Below the pieces are notes generated by a model. That model ran no database searches. It was not told where the DNA came from and saw only the letters and a list, made by a program, of their open reading frames with translations. A DNA stretch of 64,000 nt from Iris pallida (lineage: Eukaryota; Streptophyta; Magnoliopsida; Asparagales; Iridaceae), in NCBI GenBank assembly GCA_029216955.1, contig JANAVB010023996.1:18035925-18099924 (forward strand). Direction: 5' to 3'. Shown here in pieces: positions 10,557 through 23,190 of the stretch (position 1 is its first letter; each line of letters begins with the position of its first letter). Made by a program: the position numbers and the translations under genes.

Positions 10557-13187
10557 TGTCACGACCCGCTCCCAATTTTGGGATACGAGTACGTGGCCAA
10601 GTCCAGCCTACGCCGCTGCATCGGCGGTAGTACGCTGTCTATGATAACAATGGTCCACAACAAGCACAACACGCTTATATATCATCCACAACTAAGCCAG
10701 CAAAAATCACTAAAATATCCAATAGTCTCAATAATAAATATGAAAAATCCACTACAACTCAGAAAGTCTAGGGAACAAACCCGGATAGCAGAAAATAAAA
10801 TAGACAACTAAACTCCATAACTATAACTACTAACTAATGCGAATCCATAAGGAAGAAAATATGCTAATTCGCATCAATGCTGGAATCGGGTACGCCTGTG
10901 ACGTCAGGGTCGCCAACATACTCACCGTAGACCTCGGGGCAAATTTCTTCGTCTAAAGCTGAAAAATAGTTATCCAGTCAGGATTGGAGCAAGATCACCA
11001 TAACACTACATTACACAATATAGTATACAAGCATGAAGGAAAGATAAAAGGAGTTTAATTGAAGATAAGTATAGGCATGACATTGTATGATAAGAAAGTA
11101 CCTTTGAGACATGATAACAATATGAAGGTAGACTTTGACATACCACTAAGACATGATGACAATAAGAAGGTAAACTTGACGAAAGAAGAACAATAGACGA
11201 CATGGCAACAATAATTAAGTCACGTGTACTGTGTGTTTTAGAATACCAACTTTTAGCATGTAGACGGCTTGGGATATCCGTCAGTCATACGTGTGGTGCA
11301 TGACTGATATTATGCAATCAATATATAGGGGGTCTGTATTCAATTCGTTGACCACATGCTTACTTGTTGTATTCCCCCGCCCGACTCACTCACAATACAT
11401 GTCCACTACGATAAATATTAGCAATACGATGAACTGTAAACAATAGGAAACAATGAGTAAAAGATGAACATGTATATATCCTAACGATTCTAACTCTCGT
11501 GCACAATATTAATCATGAGCAATGACAATCATGGACCAAAAGGAAGTAATAGTGAAACGACGACACGAAGATACAAGCAGCATAAAATAAAGGAAACATA
11601 GGTCATAGTGATACTTGCCTGCTCCGATAGATGATAAAGTCACAAGTCAAGACGTCGTAGTCCGATCTACCCCGTCACATAAAAACCACAAGTTAGATCA
11701 ACGATTCCCACTCTAAAAATCCTAGAAAGTGGCTAATGGGTTATATCAATTAATACTATTCTAATTCTGGAATAAATCACCTAAAATCCTATTTTAACCT
11801 ATTTAATTCTGAAATAACAATCTACACACAAAAATTTGGCCAAGAAAATACACGGTTCCAAAATCGGGACTCGTGGCACGCAAACCGAGACATATTGTTC
11901 ACTTACAAGTCAAACATTATGAATTCAAAGTTTGAGTGTGCAACATGATAGATTTCAGCGCCATGAGTGCACTGTAATCGACCGCGCCGCAAAATCACGC
12001 TTTGGTCAAAAGTTATCGCCATTATGGCTAACCATGACCAAATCGATGAACTGATGACCAAATCTGATTTCTAGGAATAAAATAAAATACTACATGAAAC
12101 TCTGAATTTCTGGAAAAATTATATGTTTTAGGGCTCTGTGTCAGCTTTCCAAAACTTCAAACGGATCACAAAACGGAGTTCGAGATCGCTCGGAATCTCA
12201 AAAACCGTGCGACGTGTAAATTTTTGGACAACCGACACTCAAATAATTATTCAGAAATTCGAGATCAAAATTACAGAAATTAAAATATATATTCAGAAAC
12301 CTAACCTCGATACGCTTCTAATAAAAAAAACAGCACGCGAAAAGAACGTCTGGATCAACGGCAATCGCTCCGCGAAGTCGAGGATCCCAATCAAACTCTC
12401 CCACTAAAAGCTGCTGGAAAAATATAGGGTTTCGGAAGACTAATAACTAATATATATATATATATATATATATATAGGGCTAGGTCGGTGGCTGCTGTCC
12501 AAGTGGTGGCTTGGGGGCCACGTGGCGCGATCTAGTGCGCCCGCTGCTTGGATCGAACGGTCACCACAAACTGGGCTCGGCTCGACTTCAAGCACGGCTC
12601 GAATTAGTATTCCGAGGGCGGCTCGGAGACCGAGCCCTGCACCCCCCTTACACTGCCACGTGGGGCCCGCCCTCCCGCTTTCAGTGGCTGACAGGTGGGC
12701 CCCCCCTGGCTGACTGGGTAATTAAATTAGAAAATAGCTTTTAAATTACAGAAAATTAAATAAAAATCAATAAAAAATCCTAAAAATCCTAAATAAATCC
12801 CAGAAAATTTCTAAAAATTCCTAGAAAATTCTAGAAAATATTTTAAGGGTTCTAGAGCCTATATAAATTCTTTGACCTAAAATATACCCTCGGGTGCACT
12901 CACATAAATTCCTAGAAGCTTAAGAATTAATAAAATCATATATAAAATTCTCTAAAAATCTCCATAAAATCCTGAAAATTCTAAAATGGTAAGATAATAT
13001 TCTAGGGACTATCTAGAGGCCCCAGAGACTATATACAACCTAATTTCCTTATATCTAACCTATAGGCTTAGGCAAAAATCTTACAATCCCAAATCGACAT
13101 CCTAGTGAATAATTGATTTTAACTAAAATAAAAATAAAAAAAAAATCTCCAAAATTGAAAATAAATTATAGGAACCCAAATGCTACA
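10557..13187 (-). repeat. Element A LTR, left copy (2631 bp)
   Basis: On the minus strand this is the 3' LTR. It contains a TATA-like TTTATATAGG at 12859-12868, an (AT)n tract at about 12448-12475 that is longer than in its partner, a GC-rich leader (about 12480-12715), a donor-like GCAGGCAAGTATCAC at about 11610-11625, and a short acidic frame at 10864-10958. Its terminal region has an inverted repeat (ATCCCAAAATTGGGA) near the GGGTCGTGACA end. Confidence 0.94.
10864..10958 (-). CDS. Short acidic reading frame in LTR A (terminal-exon-like)
   Basis: After an acceptor-like TATTTTTCAG on the minus strand, an open frame reads LDEEICPEVYGEYVGDP and on to a TAG at 10864-10866, about 32 codons, strongly acidic. 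The partner LTR repeats it at about 13985-14079 with two synonymous or near-synonymous differences visible. It occupies the same place as acidic frames in other long LTRs of the window (53276-53396, 57918-58019). Whether it is translated is unknown; it has no ATG of its own and would need splicing from an upstream exon. Confidence 0.35.
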
Positions 13188-13677
13188 AACTATCCCCCTT
13201 AAAAGATTTTTGTCCTCAAAAATCAAAACATCACAATTAGTATAGAATAATACCTAACTCTTACAAGCAATAATTTCTTAAGCTAAGTCACAGAGAGATA
13301 ATGGCTAGGAACATAAGGGGACTAACAACTAACTAAGCATGCATACCAACTAAAACTAAGGAAGGCTTTCAAGGAAATATATTTAAGTTACCTATGTCTC
13401 AACCATTGCGAACTAAAAGGAAAGAAAGGATGTGGTTAGAACGGTAGATACAAACATATCGAAGAAATCACGGACGGAATCAAGCAAGATGCAAATTAAA
13501 AGACAATAAGATCCTAAGATAAAATAGACTCATAAGGTTGGAGATCCTATTTGTGGATGATATAACCTCCTAACTTTAAATCTATTCGCAGGCTCGTAGT
13601 AGTACAGCTAACTTAAGCACTACCACGAGTTCGCAGTCTTTTGCGAAATTGGACCTGCATGGGCCACCATAAAAACT
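13188..13677 (-). other. Element A interior (490 bp, non-coding)
   Basis: No open frame of note. The minus-strand start holds TTTTTATGGTGGCCCATGCAGG-like sequence, also present next to the LTRs of elements B (22150-22190) and C (39952-39990), and so probably the primer-site region of this superfamily. The other end holds GAGGACAAAAATC and then the purine-rich AAGGGGGATAG, the polypurine tract. The interior thus keeps only the sites needed for reverse transcription. Confidence 0.75.
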
Positions 13678-16295
13678 TGTCACGACCCGCTCCCAATTTT
13701 GGGATACGAGTACGTGGCCAAGTCCAGCCTACGCCGCTGCATCGGCGGTAGTACGCTGTCTATGATAACAATGGTCCACAACAAGCACAACACGCTTATA
13801 TATCATCCACAACTAAGCCAGCAAAAATCACTAAAATATCCAATAGTCTCAATAATAAATATGAAAAATCCACTACAACTCAGAAAGTCTCGGGAACAAA
13901 TCCAGATAGCAGAAAATAAAATAGACAACTAAACTCCATAACTATAACTACTAACTAATGCGAATCCATAAGGAAGAAAATATGCTAATTCGCATCAGTG
14001 CTGGAATCGGGTACGCCTGTGACGTCAGGGTCACCAACATACTCACCGTAAACCTCGGGGCAAATTTCTTCGTCTAAAGCTGAAAAATAGTTATCCAGTC
14101 AGGATTGGAGCAAGATCACCATAACACTACATTACACAATATAGTATACAAGCATGAAGGAAAGATAAAAGGAGTTTAATTGAAGATAAGTATAGGCATG
14201 ACATTGTATGATAAGAAAGTACCTTTGAGACATGATAACAATATGAAGGTAGACTTTGACATACCACTAAGACATGATGACAATAAGAAGGTAAACTTGA
14301 CGAAAGAAGAACAATAGACGACATGGCAACAATAATTAAGTCACGTGTACTGTGTGTTTTAGAATACCAACTTTTAGCATATAGACGGCTTGGGATATCC
14401 GTCAGTCATACGTGTGGTGCATGACTGATATTATGCAATCAATGTATAGGGGGTCTGTATTCAATTCGTTGACCACATGCTTACTTGTTGTATTCCCCCG
14501 CCCGACTCACTCACAATACATGTCCACTACGATAAACATTAGCAATAGGATAAACTGTAAACAATAGAAAACAATGAGTAAAAGATGAACATGTATATAT
14601 CCTAACGATTCTAACTCTCGTGCACAATATTAATCATGAGCAATGACAATCATGGACCAAAAGGAAGTAATAGTGAAACGACGACACGAAGATACATGCA
14701 GCATAAAATAAAGGAAACATAGGTCATAGTGATACTTGCCTGCTCCGATAGATGATAAAGTCACAAGTCAAGACGTCGTAGTCCGATCTACCCCGTCACA
14801 TAAAAACCACAAGTTAGATCAACGATTCCCACTCTAAAAATCCTAGAAAGTGGTTAATGGGTTATATCAATTAATACTATTCTAATTCTGGAATAAATCA
14901 CCTAAAATCCTATTTTAACCTATTAAATTCTGAAATAATAATCTACACACAAAAATTTGGCCAAGAAAATACACGGTTCCAAAATCGGGACTCGTGGCAC
15001 GCAAACCGAGACATATTGTTGACTTACTCGTCAAACATTATGAATTCAAAGTTTGAGTGTGCAACATGATAGATTTCAGCGCCATGAGTGCACTGTAATT
15101 GACCGCGCCGCAAAATCACGCTTTGGTCAAAAGTTATCGCCATTATGGCTAACCATGACCAAATCGATGAACTGATGACCAAATCTGATTTCTAGGAATA
15201 AAATAAAATACTACATGAAACTCTGAATTTCTGGAAAAATTATATGTTTTAGGGCTCTGTGTCAGCTTTCCAAAACTTCAAACGGATCACAAAACGGAGT
15301 TCGAGATCGCTCGGAATCTCAAAAACCGTGCGACGTGTAAATTTTTGGACAACCGACACTCAAATAATTATTCAGAAATTCGAGATCAAAATTACAGAAA
15401 TTAAAATATATATTCAGAAACCTAACCTCGATACGCTTCTAGCAAAAAAAACGGCATGCGAAAAGGACGTCTGGATCAACGGCAATCGCTCCGCGAAGTC
15501 GAGGATCCCAATCAAACTCTCCCACTAAAAGCTGCTGGAAAAATATAGGGTTTCGGAAGACTAATAACTAATATATATATATATAGGGCTAGGTCGGTGG
15601 CTGCTGTCCAAGCGGTGGCTTGGGGGCCACGTGGCACGATCTGGTGCGCCCGCTGCTTGGATCGAACGGTCACCACAAACTGGGCTCGGCTCGGCTTCGA
15701 GCACGGCTCGAATTAGTATTCCGAGGGCGGCTCGGAGACCGAGCCCTGCACCCCCCTTACACTGCCACGTAGGGCCCGCCCTCCCGCTTTCAGTGGCTGA
15801 CGGGTGGGCCCCCCCTGGCTGACTGGGTAATTAAATTAGAAAATAGGTTTTAAATTACAGAAAATTAAATAAAAATCAATAAAAAATCCTAAAAATCCCA
15901 AATAAATCCCAGAAAATTTCTAAAAATTCCTAGAAAATTCTAGAAAATATTTTAAGGGTTCTAGAGCCTATATAAATTCTTTGACCTAAAATATACCCTC
16001 GGGTGCACTCACATAAATTCCTAGAAGCTTAAGAATTAATAAAATCATATATAAAATTCTCTAAAAATCTCCATAAAATCCTGAAAATTCTAAAATGGTA
16101 AGATAATATTCTAGGGACTATCTAGAGGCCCCAGAGACTATATACAACCTAATTTCCTTATATCTAACCTATAGGCTTAGGCAAAAATCTTACGATCCCA
16201 AATCGACATCCTAGTGAATAATTGATTTTAACTAAAATAAAAATAAAAATAAATCTCCAAAATTGAAAATAAATTCTAGGAACCCAAATGCTACA
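13678..16295 (-). repeat. Element A LTR, right copy (2618 bp)
   Basis: On the minus strand this is the 5' LTR, so its TATA-like TTTATATAGG at about 15967-15976 would start the element RNA. The sequence matches the left LTR over its whole length; the main length difference is a shorter (AT)n tract at about 15571-15586. Confidence 0.94.
15967..15976 (-). promoter_or_regulatory. TATA box of element A 5' LTR
   Basis: Minus-strand TTTATATAGG lies within a T/A-rich U3-like region, upstream of the GC-rich leader. It is the only good TATA motif in the right place for the LTR promoter. Confidence 0.5.
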
Positions 16296-17945
16296 GTGGG
16301 ATATCTTGGTAGAAGTAGTCCAAATTCTTTGTGAAGCGGCTAATCCCATCATCTTTGACAACAGACTTACTCTTTATATGTATCATCACTTTGAATTCCT
16401 AACGAGTTCACGGCTGCCTAATGCCGACTTGTACCGATTCCTCGGAAGAAGAAAAAAGGTGGCTGGTCCACGTGGTGGTATGAAGGGGTGCTCCCTCCAA
16501 GCTCCTTTCTTACTTGGAGAGTCACTGGCATATTCCATGGTGACATAATAATTCCTTATACATAGCAAAGAACTCCACATTCTTTTTTCTTAACTCCCCC
16601 AGCCCTTCGTTGGTAGAAGTATACTTTTCATAAGGCTCCTTACCCAGAGTAACATGGAGACTTCATACATTTCATGCAGATCCATCCCCATCTCACCACC
16701 AGACATAAAGAAAGTTCCAATATAATAATTATACAACTCCACCAAGGCAATGAATATGGTATGGTTGATTTCAGGTTGCCCTCATGGTGTAAAAAAGATT
16801 GGCCGCCATCAAGACGCCCTCATACCTCTCTAGGATCCATATGGTCAGAGCATCCTATGAGGTGTTGTAATGAGCCCAACCAACCAACCGAAGCAACCTG
16901 GCTGGGTACGACCCATTCTCGACAAGCTGATTTAAGAAAGTATTCACACCAAATGGGTAAACATTTGGGTATAGGTCATTCAAAATGGCGTTGGGCATCA
17001 GACCCACAAGTGAATGAGAAGGCGACCCCCTGTATTTGTAAGCTCCCTTTGAGGCTTGGCCGATGAATGGATACTTCCAATCGAGACTCATGCCCAAACC
17101 CTGTTAGCTCTATTCTCTTCCACCTTAGGCTCGCCACTAATACAAAGCTAACAGCGGGTGATGGTGCTCCATTAACGACATATACATGCATGACCCGCCA
17201 TAGAAAAAGTGTCAATCCTCTCAGATTTTCTTTACCTCTGCAGCAGAGGAGGTTAAAGCATCACGAAATAAAAAAATTGGCTTTAAAGACTCTTCACCTT
17301 TCCTGGTATGCAGTCTCCCAATATTCAGTTTCTCCAACAAAATGGTCGAACTTTCGTTGGCAATCATCTCTGCCTGGCCTCAGATGGATCCTTGTACACC
17401 TGAACCTTAATGGCGGTGACTAAGTCATCGAAGTTACATCCAGCAGCAATTGAGCATAAACCAAAAGGACTTCGCCCGATGGAGTTACAAGAAAAGATAC
17501 TACAAGACAGAAAAAGACTTAGTTCTACCAACAACCCGCACACGATGATGCCCAAGCAATAAAGTTCTATACAGCTTGCGGATTCCCCATCTATGCTTTA
17601 AAAACTACAAATATAACCCGTGCATGTTCTAGATGATTGGTCATCCATGCGGCAAAACAATAGAGAATCTACACATGTTCTATATGAAATACTACCCCAT
17701 GCACTAGAATCAAAGAGGATGGTCGACGCATGTCTCGGATGATCGCTCATCCGACAAGACATGTCTTTTGACGAAGATCTTGAAAAACCTTACAAAAATG
17801 CAAAAAAAAAAAACTTACCTTCAATCGGCTGCTTAAAATCAGGGTAGAACTTTGGCTTCTACACTAGATCCTCGACCGCTGGGCCTTTTCCCTTTGAGGT
17901 CCTCTTAGCAGCAGTAGCAACGAAGGGAGAAGTGTGGGAAGCCAT
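16296..17945 (-). pseudogene. 5' part of gene-like remnant (unknown family)
   Basis: Exon 1 would be 17819-17945: ATG at 17943-17945, MASHTSPFVATAAKRTSK, then a donor-like GAAG|GTAAGT followed by a T run. One in-frame TAG interrupts it (CAG to TAG possible). AAACCCTAA, a telo-box, precedes the ATG. Further on, frames at 16855-17097 (PNVYPFGVNTFLNQLVENG) and 16976-17215 look coding-like but overlap in different registers, so indels are present. I do not recognise the family; the style fits ORFs of plant retroelements or transposon-derived genes. It is continuous with the 7643-10551 remnant once element A is removed. Confidence 0.5.
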
Positions 17946-18018
17946 CTTAGGGTTTCTTTAAGTGAAAAATAAGAAGGGAAAAAGAACACAAATGAAAGCC
18001 TTTTTTTCTCTCCAAAGA

Positions 18019-18030
18019 CCTATTTATAGG
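18019..18030 (-). promoter_or_regulatory. TATA box of gene-like remnant
   Basis: CCTATAAATAGG on the minus strand, about 75 bases upstream of the ATG at 17945. The spacing (start site about 30 bases downstream and a short 5' UTR ending in AAACCCTAAG) is that of a plant pol II promoter. Confidence 0.6.
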
Positions 18031-18360
18031 CAAAACATCGACCTAGGGTAAAGATGAAACACTCAAGCCATCTCGAATAATCCCCCCTCGAGATAAAGAA
18101 GATTATGAAAAAAGTTGAGAACCTGGCAGTAACTAACGACGTCAGCAAGACCCAGGCAGCCCAAGCGTTATGCATCGATACTTCTGTTCAAAGTGTTTCA
18201 AACTTATCCCAAGTTTAAAATTTTGAAGGGGTCTAATAGAAGCATGTAAAATCTTACAAAGCCCATAAAGTCCAAACCCGAACCAAACTATGTGGATGAT
18301 TGACAATGGTCCACTATACGACCCTCCATGTGGCTAGACGACAACAAAGATCTAAGTGGT

Positions 18361-21011
18361 GGTAATACCCGTCCCAGTATACATATGACTAGGAATACAT
18401 AATATGCTAGCAATATATGTACGTAGGCTACTCCAATGTGTGGATACCACGTATACATACATAAGATTTAAATGTAGTTTTATCACAAAATAGATAATCA
18501 TAGTCATGGGCATATTATATCTCATCCACAGATAGTAAAAAAATTAATCAAATAAATCAGCTAAATCAGTATATGAATGTTAAAAGAATGTCTGCACAGA
18601 AATAAATCCATTACCAAATAAAAAATATATAATAACAAATAAATCCAACAGCTGAAAGAAACAAAGGTCAACGGAAAGAAGAATCCGGTCTTTGGCACGT
18701 ACTTCTGCAAAATGTCTTGTTCATCTACACCTGGAGAGATCACTAGGTCCTCAGAAAGACGTAACAAGATACATATAACATGCAATGATATGCTGAATAT
18801 AAACAATAACTAAAATAGGTTACCTAACCAGTCTATGTGACACATGCACTTTTGAAGACAACGTTCCTTGTAGGGGCTCTCCGAATAATCAACAAAAATT
18901 AGTAAAGGGTTGGTAGTAGGTATCACTCATCCGAGCCACTATCGGCCGACAAGTGCATAAAAATAAATAGTAGACTATGCGCCTAATAGCGATCTCCTCC
19001 CTCTCCATGATACTAAACATACATTGTCTCCACAACCCACAAACATGCACCATCTCCACAACACAATTTATCCCTAATAACTGTTGTCTTCTAACATGTA
19101 TATCTATTAGTAGTTATAACCTATCGTGCGACCTGTACGCATCGATGCGCGATCGAAACGCAAGTCCAAAATCTATATGCGACTCGCGACTCATGGCTTA
19201 CATGTGTCACGGTTAATGAATGCGTCACAAGGACAGTCTTTTAACTCTAAGTCAACGTGCACAGACTAACAAAAAACATGACTAAAATAGTCATTTGCAC
19301 CCGAGTGTGACCTAGACTCGAAGTTTATTTAGTTTTTAAAATAAATAAATTATTAAATAACACAAATGTAATATGTTGACATAAATATAAATAAATAACA
19401 ATCAAAGCAAGGCATACTTTCCTGGTGGTGGCATGATGATCTAACAATATCTATAATAGATAGGATCAATATGAAAAAAATGCAGAATGACAAAAAAATA
19501 GAAAATATTAGATTAGCCATGAATCAAGCATAATATAATCCTAAGAGAATTTGATTTAGGAAAAGAAATTTTTAATTAAAAATATATCTGTTTTTATTTA
19601 GTAAAATAATTATAGACTATTTAGTATTACTTATAAACCTTATATAGGAATTCATTTAAAAATAATATAGAAGTCCAATGGGTTCAAAGCCATATTTAAA
19701 ACATATTTATTTAGTACAAAAAATTGTTTTGAAAGTTAATATACAAAGTCTATCTAAAATATACACATAGCTATATTAAATAAACTTATTATTTTTATTT
19801 AGTATTTACATATGGAAATCCTTCGAGTCAAAACCCTTTAGAAAAATATCTATGTTTTACTTAGATCTCAATACCCAAAATTTTATATATGCCCTACATA
19901 TACCATTACTAGGTAATAAATAAATATTTATATGGGCCCAAAATAATATTTAAAATTAATTTCTAAAAAATCTAATGTTGTAGATTTTCATGCAGCTTTC
20001 TAAAACATCAAACGAATCGCAAAATCGAGTTCGGAATCTCCCGGATTCTCGAAAACAGCACGACGTAACAATTTTCAGACAACTGACACTCAAATAATTT
20101 TAGAGAAAAATATATTATGAATTTGCTAAAACAAATTATAGATTATCGAAGATAACCTCAATATCATTCAAAGAAAAAATTGGAGTGAAAAGGAGTCCAA
20201 AGTTAGGACAAATTTTGGATTATTTTAGACGAATAAGAGAGAAATTTTGGAAAAAAAAAATTAGATATGATTTTATTTCGTAAGTGTTCAATAGGTATAT
20301 ATAATAAGTAGTGATTACTTAATTTAGATATTATTAGAATTTAATTAATATGGAAATGATTAGGATTACCTAATTTGGATAGGATTAGGATTAGTTCAAA
20401 TAAGAAATAGTTTAAATAATTACATATATGATTCCAATAGGATTAGATTTACTTAAGATATTTGATAATCCTACGGATTGCTAGATTTGTTAAATGGACA
20501 TATGGGTTTAATTCAATTGTGGTTATAAACTAAGAATTGGTTGGAGGAATTATATAAGAATTAGAATAAAGGGAAATCATGATTTGTTTAAATAATTATT
20601 TAAATATAAATTAGGAGACTTGTTTAAAAAATATTTGATCTATTAATAAGATAATTACTTACATAATTTCAAAACTATATGAATCAAATCCTAATCCAAT
20701 AATTGATAATAATAATTTAAAATAATATTTAATATCATCAAAATAACTTGAATAATATTTGATACTATTAGAATAATTTAAAGTATATTTACATAAATCT
20801 AAAATCTTATTTTAAATATAATTTTACAAATCTTTTTATTGCTTTAAAATACTCATGATTTTCTTTTTATAGAAATTCAACGCACTATTTAAATTAAAAT
20901 AAAATTTTGAAAATCAGGAAAAATGGGAGTTACAAGAGTTTTAAGAATAAAAATAATACAATGTATATTAATTAAGTCAAAATATTAATTTAAAATTGTA
21001 GGGGGTTTATA
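18361..21011 (-). repeat. Element B LTR, left copy (about 2650 bp)
   Basis: On the minus strand it starts TATAAACCCCC (TG changed to TA compared with the TGTAAACCCCC of 22576) and ends GGGACGGGTATTACC (CA changed to CC). It aligns with the split copy at 22192-22575 plus 53703-54364. It carries the superfamily motif SEDLVISPGVDE in frame at about 18690-18760 and a donor-like CCAGGAAAGTATGCC near 19410. Both termini are mutated and the two B LTRs differ often, so this is much older than element A. Confidence 0.8.
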
Positions 21012-22191
21012 TTCTATCCAACTTACAAGAATTTTGTCCTCAAAATTATAATTAAAATAGGATCTATGAATAAACAATGTTGGAAAAATCAAGGACGTGA
21101 TATCTTACCATGATTATCGAAAGCCACGATCAAATAGGAAATTAAATACATTACGGAAGCAAAGAGTCAAGTACGATGATCGTACCATGATTTTCGAACG
21201 TATTAGAAAATCGGTTATATATATCATCCACACACTCCTGAATAGGGAGAGTGATGCTACGAAGACACATGACCTGAGGAACAGGTTGTTTCCCTCTTCT
21301 TATGGTATATAAAGTTTATAGATGGGGTAGCGAACTCTATGGCTAGTCACAACTAAGTTTAAATTTCTATTTCCAACAAGTCTAACTAGTCTATGGTCAT
21401 AAGGCTTCTAGAGGTGCTAGAGGTAATACTTATGTAATGCTAATGCTAATAATAACTAATATTCATTGGCAATGACGAGGCAACTATATTATGCATGATG
21501 ACCATGCTAGTGAAGGTGTGGTTCTAACATCAAGCTGTTTCTCAAGAGATAATGACATATCTAGGACAATACCAGTTATATCCCTACTCTTAATATGGTT
21601 TTTATCATGACCATGGTAAATGTTATCCTTGCCTTTGACTATTCGGCTCCTGTCTAGCATGCCTAAATTGTGCTACCTCATCAGTTAAAGGTAGTACTCT
21701 AGGTTATCCTTAGGTCTATTTACTTAGGTCATGCTTATGGCCCTATAAGCTTAATGGATAGTGGTATCTACTACAAGGAAAAGTCCAATCATAACTAATA
21801 CCTAACTACTAATATTATTTTTTATTATATACAACTATATTGCTAGAGTATAAAGCTTTCTAGGTATATTACCCAATAATAATTCTAAATAAAGCCATGC
21901 TAGCATCTATGGCTTCTGGTGTTTGTGTCCCAACATTCTAAGGGGATAACAAGAGAAAATAGATCCACTATAAAGATTCATCTTATTTGCATGAACAATT
22001 AAGAACTATGTTAGAAAATGATCAAACTAGATAAAAATTAAGCAGTCAAGTGAGAGTTTGATACGAAGTCAAGGAAAGTAATCAAGCATGTGGATGAGAT
22101 CCTAAACTTTAATCCTATATGCAGGCTTGTTTGGTACAGTGACGTAATCGAAATAATATATTCTTTACCTACATGGGCCTCCACCAAAACA
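21012..22191 (-). other. Element B interior (about 1180 bp, non-coding)
   Basis: No coding domain seen. The minus-strand start has TTTTGGTGGAGGCCCATG next to the LTR at 22192, the same primer-region motif as in A and C. The other end has GAGGACAAAATTCTTG before the left LTR, like the 3' end of A, although the purine tract is eroded. The middle resembles the A interior in places (GATTAAAGTTTAGGA). Confidence 0.65.
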
Positions 22192-22575
22192 TGTAGCATC
22201 CCAGTCCCAAAATACATAGGACTAGGATTACTAACATGTCAGCCGTATATATACGTAGGCTACTCTAATGTGTGGATACCACATACACATATGTAAGCTG
22301 TAAATGTAGTTTTATCACAAAATAGATAAACATAGTCATGGGCACACTATATCTCATCCACATATAGTAAAGAAAACTTAATCAAATAAATCAGCTGAAT
22401 CAATATGTGAAGATAAGGGAATATCTGGGTGGAGACAAATCCACTACCAAATAAAAAATAAAAATATAACAAATGAATCCATTAGTTGAAAGAAACAAAG
22501 GTCATCGGAAAGAAGAATCTGGTCTTTAGCCCGTACTTTTACAAAATATCTACATCATATACACCTGGAGAGATC
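22192..22575 (-). repeat. Element B right LTR, first part (interrupted)
   Basis: Starts TGTAGCATCCCAGTCCC on the plus strand and matches the left B LTR until CACCTGGAGAGATC. There it stops abruptly at 22575; the matching sequence resumes at 53703 after repeating agatc. This marks the left edge of the 31-kb insertion. Confidence 0.85.
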
Positions 22576-22602
22576 TGTAAACCCCCTAAAGTTTGGCAAC
22601 AT

Positions 22603-22635
<33 letters not shown>

Positions 22636-23104
22636 TATTTTGGATTTATAGAGTTTTCTTATAAATGTATTTATTCAATTATATGAGATTTTAGTATCTA
22701 GAGATTTGTTATTATAATTGAATATATGTAATATGTATAGATGTATAAATATATATATATATAGTATATTATTTGGAATATCTAAAAGTATATGAGTACA
22801 TAAATTAGTATATGATGAATAGCTTATATGCATGAGTTTTCTTTCAAATTATTTTTTAGATTTTATTTAAATTAGAAATTGAATTTTCTTTTTAAATTTG
22901 ATAGGTTTATAAAAGAAAAGAAAAGAAAAGAAAACTATTATTTCAATATTTTAAATTAGGTTAATTTATGTGTATAGCTAAATCACCCTAAAGGGTGTTA
23001 TATTTTTATTTTGACTTAATTAGACAAATTTTTGGTATACCAATATACAAAAGTACATGGGTGTATGTGTATACATGATTTTCTTTATAGATTATACATG
23101 TACG

Positions 23105-23108
<4 letters not shown>

Positions 23109-23178
<70 letters not shown>
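23109..23178. repeat. (AT)n tract
   Basis: About 70 bases of nearly pure AT dinucleotides. It separates the outer LTR start from the LINE 3' end. Open frames across it (poly Tyr-Ile) are meaningless. Confidence 0.95.

Positions 23179-23179
<1 letters not shown>

Positions 23180-23190
<11 letters not shown>

Larger units (their letters stand above)
10557..16295 (-). mobile_element. Element A: young non-autonomous long-LTR retrotransposon
   Basis: Two near-identical direct repeats (10557-13187 and 13678-16295) begin TGTCACGACC and end AATGCTACA on the plus strand. The outer flanks carry an exact 5-bp duplication gtggg (10552-10556 and 16296-16300). Read on the minus strand, the interior begins with a GGTGGCCCATGCAGG segment next to the upstream LTR and ends with a purine tract AAGGGGGATAG next to the downstream LTR, which fixes the orientation. 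These ends resemble plant Ty3-gypsy chromoviruses of the Tekay/Del type, but the 490-bp interior has no gag or pol. By eye I count roughly 40 substitutions between the LTRs (about 1.5%), so the insertion is recent. Confidence 0.95.

Noticed and set aside
12138..12744. Open frames duplicated at 15259-15822, apparently conserved
   Set aside because: They lie in the two element A LTRs; identity comes from recent LTR duplication, not coding constraint.
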